64,000 nt of DNA. Origin: Bacteroidaceae bacterium (GTDB lineage: Bacteria; Bacteroidota; Bacteroidia; Bacteroidales; Bacteroidaceae). The notes under the pieces are model-generated. The model was given only the letters and a program-made list of their open reading frames with translations, ran no database searches and was not told the DNA's origin. Below are positions 56,869-64,000 of the stretch, piece by piece. The first letter of the stretch is position 1; every line of letters starts with the position of its first letter. Position numbers and translations under genes: made by a program. The DNA lies in the NCBI GenBank assembly GCA_024398435.1, contig JAKSJD010000010.1, positions 19,635 through 83,634 on the forward strand, given 5' to 3'.

Positions 56869-59849
56869 AACGACTCAAATTGACGGCCATCGTACTGGCC
56901 TTAGGATTCGTGCCAATGATGGCACAAAGGCATCAGAACTTCAACGCCGGTTGGCGCATTGGTGATAATAAGAACGTGGTGACTCTTCCACATGCTTGGA
57001 ATGAGGACTATGCCTTCAAGGTGGGCATAGCCAACTTGCCCGACAGCGTCGTTTGGTATCGTAAGGACTTCAAACTGAAAAATACGAAAGGCAAGAAAGT
57101 GTTTATCGAGTTTGAGGGTGTTCGTCAGGCAGGCGAGTTCTTTATCAACGGTCACAATCTCGGACTTCATGAGAATGGTGTGATGGCAGTGGGATTCGAC
57201 CTGACACCTTATATTAAGGAAGGAATGAACCGAATCGAGGTGAGAACCGACAACAGTTGGACTTATCATGAAAAGGAATCAAACAGCAGGTTCCAATGGA
57301 ATGATAAGAACTTCAATGCCAACTATGGAGGTATTCCAAAGAATGTGTGGCTTCATGTGACGGACGAAGTTTATCAGACACTTCCTCTCTATAGCAATCT
57401 GAAGACAACGGGTGTGTATGTCTATGCGTCCGACTTTGATATTGCCGGCCATAAGGCTACTATTCATGCCGAGAGTCAGGTGACGAACGACAGCAAACAG
57501 GCTCGTACGTTCCATCTCGAAGTGGCTATGGCAGAGACTGAGGGCAATAAACTGCTCGAAAACAATGGCGGCCTTGAATATGAGAAGGGTGTGAAGAGCC
57601 AATCCGTAACTCTCCAACCAGGAGAAACTGCAATACTGAAGGCTGAATGGAAGGCCAGTGGCTTGCATTTCTGGAGTTGGGGATATGGATATCTGTATGA
57701 TGTGACCACCCGTTTGGCCAGTGATGATGGCAAGGCATTTGATGAGGTTGTCACTCGAACAGGTTTCCGTAAGACTCAATATGGAGAGGGAAAGATTTGG
57801 TTGAATGATAGGGTTTTGCAGATGAAAGGCTATGCCCAGCGAACAAGCAACGAATGGCCAGCCGTCGGAATCAGTGTGCCTGCTTGGTTGAGCGACTTCT
57901 CAAACGGTTTGCAGGTTCAGAGTGGTGCCAACCTTGTCAGATGGATGCATGTCACTCCTTGGAAACAAGATGTGGAATCGTGCGACCGTGTGGGACTCAT
58001 CCAGGCTATGCCTGCGGGGGATAGTGAGAAGGATGTGGCTGATGTGAGATGGCGTCAAAGGACCGACCTCATGCGCGATGCAATCATATATAATAGGAAT
58101 AATCCAAGTATTCTCTTCTATGAGGGCGGAAACGAGTCAATCAGCCGTGAACACGTTGTAGAACTTCAAGCCATTCGCAACCAGTATGACCCTCATGGCG
58201 GACGAGCTGTGGGAAGTCGTGAGATGCTTGATATCGATGAATCGGAATATGGTGGCGAGATGCTCTATATCAACAAGAGCGGGAAACACCCTATGTGGGC
58301 AATGGAATACAGCCGTGATGAGGGTTTGAGAAAATATTGGGATGAGTACAGCTATCCTTATCATCGCGAAGGCGACGGACCGCTCTATCGCGACCAAGGA
58401 GCTGAGGCTTGGAACCACAATCAAGACCAGATGGCCATTGAGAATGTACGCAGATGGTTTGATTATTGGCAGGAACGTCCTGGTACTGGTACGAGAGTCA
58501 GCTCGGGTGGTGTGAAGATTATCTTCAGTGATACTAATACTCATTATCGCGGAGCAGAGAACTACCGAAGAAGTGGTGCAACGGATGCCATGCGTATTCC
58601 TAAGGATGGATTCTTCGCCAATCAGGTGATGTGGCATGGATGGGTGGATAATGATGACGAATGGCAGACTTATATCATCGGTCATTGGAACTATCAGGAG
58701 GCTAAGGAACGCCACAACGAGCAATATTCTATTGCTTCGGCTCAGCAGAATACGGATGCTCCTCAGTTTGCAAAACCAGTGTATGTGGTTTCGAATGGCG
58801 AAGAGGTGGAACTCTTCCTCAATGGTCGTTCGCTTGGCAAGGGTGAGCGTTCATACAACTTCCTCTTCACTTGGCGACGAGTTGTTTGGGAACCAGGCGA
58901 ATTGGTGGCTGTGAGTCGCGATGCCGATGGAAAGGAATTGAGTCGTCATACGTTGCAGACAACTGGCGAACCTGCATCCATTCGATTGACTGCCTATCAG
59001 AATCCTGCCGGATTCCAAGCCGACGGAGCAGATATGGTTTTGCTTCAGGTGGAGGTGGTGGATAAGGAAGGCCGTCGCCTGCCGCTTGATAACCGTATGG
59101 TAAGGTTTGAAATGGAAGGACCCGCAGAATGGAGAGGCGGAATAGGCCAAGGTCCCGACAATTATATTCTTTCGAAGGAATTGCCTGTGGAATGCGGAAT
59201 CAACCGAGCTTTGATTCGTTCTACCACGAAAGCAGGAAAGATTCTCGTGAAGGCAAGTGCAGAAGGTTTGCCAGTGGCTACGTTGGAACTCCGTTCAGTG
59301 GCTCCAACGGGTGAGATGGTTGTGAGCAACGACCAGATGAAGATTTACGGTCAGCATGGCGAAACTCCTCTGGGACAGTCGTATGTTCAGACGAGTGTCG
59401 GTGTTGAGATAGAGAGTGCTGAAGCTGATGGAGGCAATGCTTCGATTGCCAATGCCTATGATGATAACGAACTGTCGGAATGGAAGGGTGGCTATTGGGC
59501 TACATTCCATTTGAAGGAGAAGGCTCCTATCGACGATGTCTGCATCAAGTTGTCGGGTTGGCGTACAAGCCGTTATCCACTTGAAGTGTATGCGGATGGC
59601 AAGATGGTTTGGAGTGGAACTACTCCTACCTCGCTTGGATATGTGCATCTGAAGATTAAGGAACCAGTGGAAGCAAAGGATTTCACACTACGCATTGCTG
59701 GTACTGCTTCGGATTCGAACGAAAAGGTAAAGGACAATATAGGTGGCGAACTTGCCGGAGGAAAGGCTAACGAACTCGACCAGGTGACTTCTACCAAGGG
59801 CAAACAGCCACTGAGAATTGTTGAGGTGGAATTCCTTAGGTCTCTATAA
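56865..59849 (+). CDS. Glycoside hydrolase family 2 enzyme (beta-galactosidase-like)
   Basis: This exported enzyme has 994 residues (signal ending VPMMAQ) and overlaps the PL11 stop by 4 bases, so the two are translationally coupled. GH2 layout: sugar-binding domain (VTLPHAWNEDYAFKVG; VFIEFEGVRQAGEFFINGHN), immunoglobulin-like domain, then a TIM barrel with the acid/base in ILFYEGGNESIS and a probable nucleophile Glu in MWAMEYSRDEG. Further beta domains follow (EVELFLNGRSLGKGERSYNF; Invasin-like DKEGRRLPLDNRMVRFEMEG), and a C-terminal discoidin-like segment (IANAYDDNELSEWKGGYWAT). Coupling to PL11 suggests it removes galactose or another sugar from rhamnogalacturonan fragments; the exact substrate is inferred. 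Confidence 0.88.
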   Translation: MKRLKLTAIVLALGFVPMMAQRHQNFNAGWRIGDNKNVVTLPHAWNEDYAFKVGIANLPDSVVWYRKDFKLKNTKGKKVFIEFEGVRQAGEFFINGHNLGLHENGVMAVGFDLTPYIKEGMNRIEVRTDNSWTYHEKESNSRFQWNDKNFNANYGGIPKNVWLHVTDEVYQTLPLYSNLKTTGVYVYASDFDIAGHKATIHAESQVTNDSKQARTFHLEVAMAETEGNKLLENNGGLEYEKGVKSQSVTLQPGETAILKAEWKASGLHFWSWGYGYLYDVTTRLASDDGKAFDEVVTRTGFRKTQYGEGKIWLNDRVLQMKGYAQRTSNEWPAVGISVPAWLSDFSNGLQVQSGANLVRWMHVTPWKQDVESCDRVGLIQAMPAGDSEKDVADVRWRQRTDLMRDAIIYNRNNPSILFYEGGNESISREHVVELQAIRNQYDPHGGRAVGSREMLDIDESEYGGEMLYINKSGKHPMWAMEYSRDEGLRKYWDEYSYPYHREGDGPLYRDQGAEAWNHNQDQMAIENVRRWFDYWQERPGTGTRVSSGGVKIIFSDTNTHYRGAENYRRSGATDAMRIPKDGFFANQVMWHGWVDNDDEWQTYIIGHWNYQEAKERHNEQYSIASAQQNTDAPQFAKPVYVVSNGEEVELFLNGRSLGKGERSYNFLFTWRRVVWEPGELVAVSRDADGKELSRHTLQTTGEPASIRLTAYQNPAGFQADGADMVLLQVEVVDKEGRRLPLDNRMVRFEMEGPAEWRGGIGQGPDNYILSKELPVECGINRALIRSTTKAGKILVKASAEGLPVATLELRSVAPTGEMVVSNDQMKIYGQHGETPLGQSYVQTSVGVEIESAEADGGNASIANAYDDNELSEWKGGYWATFHLKEKAPIDDVCIKLSGWRTSRYPLEVYADGKMVWSGTTPTSLGYVHLKIKEPVEAKDFTLRIAGTASDSNEKVKDNIGGELAGGKANELDQVTSTKGKQPLRIVEVEFLRSL

Positions 59850-59853
59850 AGCA

Positions 59854-59890
59854 AAGGGCTTGCACACATTGAGTGGCAAGCCCTTGTTGT
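59854..59890. terminator. Terminator between the convergent GH2 and CE1 genes
   Basis: AAGGGCTTGC (59854-59863) pairs perfectly with GCAAGCCCTT (59876-59885) around a 12-base loop. T-rich sequence follows on the plus strand. The site lies just after the GH2 stop and could serve both directions. Confidence 0.8.
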
Positions 59891-59908
59891 TTGTTGTTGA
59901 TTGGTTGA

Positions 59909-61081
<1,173 letters not shown>

Positions 61082-61099
61082 TTAATTCTGGTCGTCGAA

Positions 61100-61960
61100 T
61101 CAGTCCTTGACGATGGTCGTGTTGAGAGCAAACACTTTTTCCATGTTTCCGTTTGAATCGATGGTGTCCGTCCGGGCCGACATCAAGTCGAGCAAATTCA
61201 CGATAGTGGCTTCCTGACTGCAAGGCACTACAGGACTTCCGTATTCCAACTGCCCGTGGTGGGCAAGCACGCAATGCACGATTCGCTTCGCTTCCTCATC
61301 CTCGATTCCAGCCTTCTCGAGTTCTCCATGCAGCTTATGAGCCGAGATGTAGATATGGCCCATGAGAAACATGTTTTCGGTTGGTTCGCCCTCCTTCGTG
61401 TATTCGTAGATCTTGCCATAATCATGGAAGAGGATGGCAATCATGCAGCGCTCGGGCTTAATCTTGTAGCACAGCGTAGGATAAACCCCTTCGAGGAGAT
61501 GGAGCATCTGGTAGGTGTGGTTGAGCAAACCCCCATGAAAAGCATGATGAACACTCGTCGCAGCCGGCCATTTAGAGTAAGGTTCGAATAGCATATCTGC
61601 ATATCGGCAGAAGAAGTCCTTGAGTTGGCTGTCGCTGCACATCGAGGCAAGATTGCTGATGCAGGCATCCCACTTGTCTCTCGTGACGGGGCGTGGAATC
61701 AGGTTGTAGAGCGGGTGACTCTCGAAAGGCATATCGCCCGGAACCATCTCCTGAGCCTTTGCCGACTTCCTACCGGCCGAATCGATGGCGATATTGAAAA
61801 ACTTAATGAGTTGGCCCACATGAGGAGGCATTGTAGCAGGAACATCCCAAACGGTCACACTGATGGTTTCCTGAAGGTTGGCCAATTTGAGACTTATGTA
61901 AGGTGCTCCGTTCTTGGCTACATTGTTTGTTCTTGAAAGTACGATGTATTCAGAAGTCAT
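61100..61960 (-). CDS. OB-fold/HD-domain 3'-5' exoribonuclease, YhaM-like
   Basis: This cytoplasmic protein has 286 residues with the YhaM layout: an N-terminal OB-type nucleic-acid-binding region (KNGAPYISLKLANLQETISV; VGQLIKFFNIAIDS) followed by an HD domain with metal ligands in HHAFHGGLLNHTYQM, AILFHDYGKIYEY and HCVLAHHGQLEYG. In Bacillus, YhaM degrades RNA or DNA from the 3' end. It starts at 61960, about 24 bases after its probable transcription start, and may be cotranscribed with the CE1 gene although functions differ. Confidence 0.85.
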   Translation of the reverse strand: MTSEYIVLSRTNNVAKNGAPYISLKLANLQETISVTVWDVPATMPPHVGQLIKFFNIAIDSAGRKSAKAQEMVPGDMPFESHPLYNLIPRPVTRDKWDACISNLASMCSDSQLKDFFCRYADMLFEPYSKWPAATSVHHAFHGGLLNHTYQMLHLLEGVYPTLCYKIKPERCMIAILFHDYGKIYEYTKEGEPTENMFLMGHIYISAHKLHGELEKAGIEDEEAKRIVHCVLAHHGQLEYGSPVVPCSQEATIVNLLDLMSARTDTIDSNGNMEKVFALNTTIVKD

Positions 61961-61989
61961 AATTCTTTGGTTCTTTTTGTTTTACTTTG

Positions 61990-61997
61990 CAAAGATA
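61990..61997 (-). promoter_or_regulatory. Promoter -7 box of the YhaM-like gene
   Basis: The minus strand reads TATCTTTG, 30 bases before the ATG at 61960. The box lies at the edge of a duplicated 26-bp segment (61991-62016 and 62131-62156), whose second copy has GAAAGATA and so lacks the box. Confidence 0.6.
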
Positions 61998-62156
61998 TAA
62001 AAAATGCAGGATGCAGGATGCAGAATGCAGGATTTATTTATTATAAAGCTCCAAGTTTAAAGTTCAAAAGTATTAAATTGTACATTGACTCCGTCGAACT
62101 AAAAAGTCTATATCGCGAGCCGAAGGCAAGAAAGATATAAAAAATGCAGGATGCAG
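61991..62156. repeat. 26-bp direct repeat plus 7-bp tandem units
   Basis: AAAGATATAAAAAATGCAGG followed by ATGCAG occurs at 61991-62016 and again at 62131-62156. Next to the first copy, the 7-base unit ATGCAGG runs about four times (62004-62032). Confidence 0.85.
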
Positions 62157-62209
62157 AAACTTCATGCAGCGAAAATCTAGTATGAAAGTTTTGAAAGTTT
62201 CATCTTAAA

Positions 62210-62243
62210 AAAGAGAGTGGTATAGTAAATACCACCCTCTTAA
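62210..62243 (-). terminator. Intrinsic terminator of the smalltalk/HU transcript
   Basis: Read on the minus strand, GAGGGTGGTAT pairs with ATACCACTCTC (one mismatch) around a 5-base loop and is followed by a run of six T. Confidence 0.8.
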
Positions 62244-62271
62244 TGGATTCAGTCGAACCGAATGCTTACAA

Positions 62272-62409
62272 TCAAAGTTGTGTGAGGAAGCCGTGAACTC
62301 CAGCTGCTGCCATGCATGAGGCAAGTCCAAGAGCACTGGCAAGTCCAGTCAACACGGCCACGATGATTTTAATCACGAGACTCAAAGTCTCTTTGTTCTT
62401 GTCGTTCAT
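62272..62409 (-). CDS. Smalltalk family micro-protein
   Basis: A 45-residue protein read from the ATG at 62409: MNDKNKETLSLVIKIIVAVL, then TGLASALGLASCMAAAGVHG and FLTQL. The charged start, single hydrophobic helix and the LG(L/V)(A/T)SCM segment match the small Bacteroidota proteins annotated as smalltalk protein, which usually sit next to a HU-like gene, as here. The SC may be a lipidation site. The function of the family is unknown. It lies 175 bases after the HU gene, with REP-like palindromes in between, and has its own terminator. Confidence 0.8.
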   Translation of the reverse strand: MNDKNKETLSLVIKIIVAVLTGLASALGLASCMAAAGVHGFLTQL

Positions 62410-62418
62410 AATGTTATA

Positions 62419-62578
62419 GGCCCCCTTCCTGTTCCCCCAAGGGGGAATGATGGGGATTGGTTAATAGATTAAGTTTAAAGCCCCCTTCCCGTTCCCCCAA
62501 GGGGGAATGATGGAAAACCTCAATCAATAAGTCTCCCCTTTGGGGGAGATTTAGAGGGGGCTGGGGGGGCTTTCTTCT
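62419..62578. repeat. REP-like repeats between HU and smalltalk genes
   Basis: A 35-base element (CCCCCTTCC.GTTCCCCCAA... ending GAATGATGG) occurs at 62419-62453 and at 62479-62513, exactly 60 apart. A related element in the opposite sense follows at 62532-62570 (CTCCCCTTTGGGGGAG, TTTAGAGGGGGCT). All contain CCCC/GGGG hairpins. Confidence 0.85.
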
Positions 62579-62584
62579 TCTCAA

Positions 62585-63109
62585 TTATTCGCCTTCCTGT
62601 TCGTTGCCGCCGCCTTGGCCGCCACCGCCACCACCAGAGTTGTCTGGAGCATAGAGTTCCATAGATGACTGGTTGTTCTTCTCAGCTGAGCGGAGGAGTG
62701 CCTGGTTGGCACGAAGGCTGACATTTTCGAATGAGCACTCTTCACGGAAGTTCTTAGTCTTGACAGAGTTCTTGAACTTGAGAGTGACCTTCACGATGTT
62801 CTCTGCGGTGAAGTCGGTAGCTTGTGCAGTACCGTTCTTCACGTTCTGAATCTTTGGAAGGAATGTTCCGAGGTCGCCGAGTTCGACAGCCTTAGAGTCC
62901 ATTGCGAGTTCCTTGATGCATCGGATTGCCATGGTGAGGACTGCATAGATGTCGCCCTTGTTGTACTTGCAGTCGTGGTTCGACATGTGCTCTGCGAACT
63001 GGTCGAGAGAGAAGGTCTCTGCGATTTGGAGGTTTCCGCGATAGCGGGTAGTGTTTGCGTAGGTGCCGAGCGAATGCTTCATCTTACCTACTGAATAGCG
63101 TATTGCCAT
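62585..63109 (-). CDS. HU-family DNA-binding protein with glycine-rich tail (HU-HIG type)
   Basis: This 174-residue protein of the Bacteroidota HU-like group has a HU fold extended at the N-terminus (MAIRYSVGKMKHSLG; HDCKYNKGDIYAVLTMAIRC) and a segment for the DNA-binding arms (VELGDLGTFLPKIQNVKNGT). Its C-terminal tail is SGGGGGGQGGGNEQEGE. Such proteins occur in many copies per genome with a neighbouring smalltalk gene. Their DNA-binding role is presumed. A promoter at 63377-63408 gives it a leader of about 260 bases that contains REP-like and 22-bp repeats. Confidence 0.88.
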   Translation of the reverse strand: MAIRYSVGKMKHSLGTYANTTRYRGNLQIAETFSLDQFAEHMSNHDCKYNKGDIYAVLTMAIRCIKELAMDSKAVELGDLGTFLPKIQNVKNGTAQATDFTAENIVKVTLKFKNSVKTKNFREECSFENVSLRANQALLRSAEKNNQSSMELYAPDNSGGGGGGQGGGNEQEGE

Positions 63110-63127
63110 AAAATTAGATTTAAGTTT

Positions 63128-63272
63128 AAGCCCCAGCCCCCTCTAAATCTCCCCCAAGGGGGCGACTAGTGGATTATGGGGTGTGGTTAATAATTTGGTT
63201 AACTGTGCCCCCTCTAAATTTTTTGATTGTGTTTTCATCTTCCCCCCTTGGGGGGATAAGAGAGGGGCTTTT
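63128..63272. repeat. REP-like repeats in the HU gene leader
   Basis: CCCCTCTAAATCTCCCCCAA plus GGGGG (63140-63164) and CCCCCCTTGGGGGG (63242-63255) with flanking CCCCTCTAAA / AGAGGGGCTT segments, belonging to the same family as 62419-62578. Confidence 0.8.
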
Positions 63273-63285
63273 GAGTTGAAAAACT

Positions 63286-63373
63286 CTTGCGAGTCGTGAG
63301 CTATTTTCTTGCTAGAAATAGGCCTCTTTCTTGCTAGAAATGCACTCATTCCTTGCTAGCTTTTCTTAACTCA
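63286..63373. repeat. 22-bp-period direct repeat array D (four units)
   Basis: CTTGC(T/G)AG starts at 63286, 63308, 63330 and 63352, exactly 22 apart; units 2 and 3 share CTTGCTAGAAAT. Downstream parts of the units differ. It ends next to the promoter box at 63377. Confidence 0.85.
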
Positions 63374-63376
63374 CTG

Positions 63377-63408
63377 CAAAGATACGAAAAATATATGTAA
63401 TATCCAAA
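63377..63408 (-). promoter_or_regulatory. Promoter of the HU gene
   Basis: On the minus strand TTTG (63408-63405), 20 bases, then TATCTTTG (63384-63377). Transcription would start near 63370 and run through array D and the REP-like elements into the HU gene. Confidence 0.7.
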
Positions 63409-63482
63409 TATTTTATTAAAAATATTTGAATTTAATATAAAATATGTGTGAAGTGTTAAATTTTGTAAATATATAAGATTTC

Positions 63483-63680
63483 AAAGTCTTGAAAGTTTAG
63501 AAAGTCTACTAGTGCCTAGTGTAATATTGGGTTAGATTAATATATAATATAATTATATATTAATCTAAAAGTATTTCTTCAGTATTTTCTCTATTTCATA
63601 AAATTCAATACAAATCAATGCAACTTGAAGCTTCACGCAGCAAAAGTCAAGTAGTAAACTTTCTAAACTTTCAAGACTTT
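63483..63680. repeat. Nested inverted repeats, MITE-like
   Basis: A perfect 22-bp inverted repeat (AAAGTCTTGAAAGTTTAGAA plus AG at 63483-63504, and its complement at 63659-63680) encloses a perfect 15-bp inverted repeat (TTAGATTAATATATA at 63532-63546, complement at 63554-63568). Total length 198 bp; no ORF inside. Confidence 0.8.
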
Positions 63681-63705
63681 CATCTACACTTTGACACATT
63701 ATTAA

Positions 63706-63888
63706 TTAACACAGAATTATGCATTTTGATTTATTCAGAACTATAGGCGGAAAGGGTAGATATATGTGGGCTACTCTTATGGCGGGCTGTGAAGTTCGCC
63801 ATATTTTTATAGGCTCCTGCGCCTGCATGTTGCCTCTAAGCAGCAACAATGCAAGCGTGAGAGCATAGAATTTTATGTTATTTGACAT
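63706..63888 (-). CDS. Possible small exported protein (60 residues)
   Basis: The ORF starts with ATG overlapping the stop of the upstream gene by 11 bases and encodes a convincing signal-peptide-like start (MSNNIKFYALTLALLLL...NMQAQ), followed by ~36 residues without recognisable features. It could be a real coupled micro-protein, the broken start of a former secreted protein, or chance. Confidence 0.3.
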   Translation of the reverse strand: MSNNIKFYALTLALLLLRGNMQAQEPIKIWRTSQPAIRVAHIYLPFPPIVLNKSKCIILC

Positions 63889-64000
63889 ATATTAATACTG
63901 TTTTTTTATTCCGTTTTATGATGTATGTGCCTTTGGTTGGAGAAATGACACGGCGACCACTGAGGTCGTATGTGCCATCAATTGAATATGTGTTGCCATT
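63878..64000 (-). CDS. C-terminal end of a secreted protein with sorting tag (5' part outside window)
   Basis: The minus strand is open from the window edge to the stop at 63878-63880 and encodes 40 residues: NGNTYSIDGTYDLSGRRVIS followed by PTKGTYIIKRNKKTVLIYVK. The YDL.GRRV..P.KG.YI pattern is the same tag as at the end of the PL11 protein and marks Bacteroidota proteins sent to the surface. The rest of the protein lies beyond the window. Confidence 0.75.
   Translation of the reverse strand, partial: NGNTYSIDGTYDLSGRRVISPTKGTYIIKRNKKTVLIYVK

Larger units (their letters stand above)
61961..62271. other. Intergenic region between the YhaM-like and smalltalk genes
   Basis: This 311-bp gap holds the -7 box at 61990-61997, the direct repeats at 61991-62156, a segment at 62160-62208 related to 63630-63683, and the smalltalk terminator at 62210-62250. 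No ORF was recognised. Confidence 0.65.
63110..63877. other. Intergenic region upstream of the HU gene
   Basis: This 768-bp AT-rich gap holds REP-like repeats (63128-63272), array D (63286-63373), the HU promoter (63377-63408) and a nested inverted-repeat structure (63483-63680). A 60-codon minus-strand ORF with a signal-peptide-like start lies in 63706-63888. Confidence 0.75.

Overview
The window comes from a Bacteroidota chromosome, most likely a gut or rumen Prevotellaceae (Prevotella/Segatella-like) bacterium. The evidence is the Bacteroidota promoter signature (TTTG-N19/20-TAnnTTTG) in front of several genes, two SusC/SusD pairs, fasciclin lipoproteins, a HU protein with a glycine-rich tail beside a smalltalk micro-protein, and plant cell-wall polysaccharide enzymes whose C-terminal tags have the form (Y/F)DLxGRRV..P(S/T)KGxYI. 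No other species-level evidence is visible.

Layout. (1) 1-4036: a RicT/PSP1-domain gene running off the left edge (minus strand), a DsbD-type thiol reductant transporter and a DUF3467 protein. (2) 4277-22507: one long ribosomal super-locus in the order rpsL-rpsG-fusA-rpsJ ... rplQ, with secY, map, infA, rpmJ and rpoA, and no tuf between fusA and rpsJ. It starts at a TACCTTTG promoter and ends at a strong intrinsic terminator. (3) 23011-42888: an outer-membrane/surface locus with a CotH-kinase-like secreted protein, then a tightly spaced operon of fasciclin lipoprotein, SusC, SusD, fasciclin, fasciclin, SusC, SusD, closed by a terminator. It contains no glycoside hydrolase. (4) 43185-48147: leucine biosynthesis (leuC, leuD, an isopropylmalate/citramalate synthase-family gene, leuB) behind a well-formed promoter and a leader that looks like a peptide-dependent attenuator. 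(5) 48326-61012: carbohydrate enzymes: a GH115 alpha-glucuronidase, a PL11 rhamnogalacturonan lyase with autotransporter-type repeats overlapping a GH2 enzyme, and a CE1 esterase. tcdA and a candidate ~100-nt small RNA lie among them. (6) 61100-64000: an OB-fold/HD nuclease (YhaM-like), the smalltalk/HU pair, and the end of another secreted protein.

The least explained signal is in the intergenic DNA. Six separate gaps carry short arrays of direct repeats, usually 3-4 units, with a period of 22 bp (one 21-bp step in two related copies). The unit sequence differs completely from array to array. Most arrays lie between a terminator and the next promoter. A second family of GC-rich palindromes (CCCCC...GGGGG, REP-like) occurs in at least five gaps, and two ~60-bp copies flank the GH115 gene in inverted orientation.
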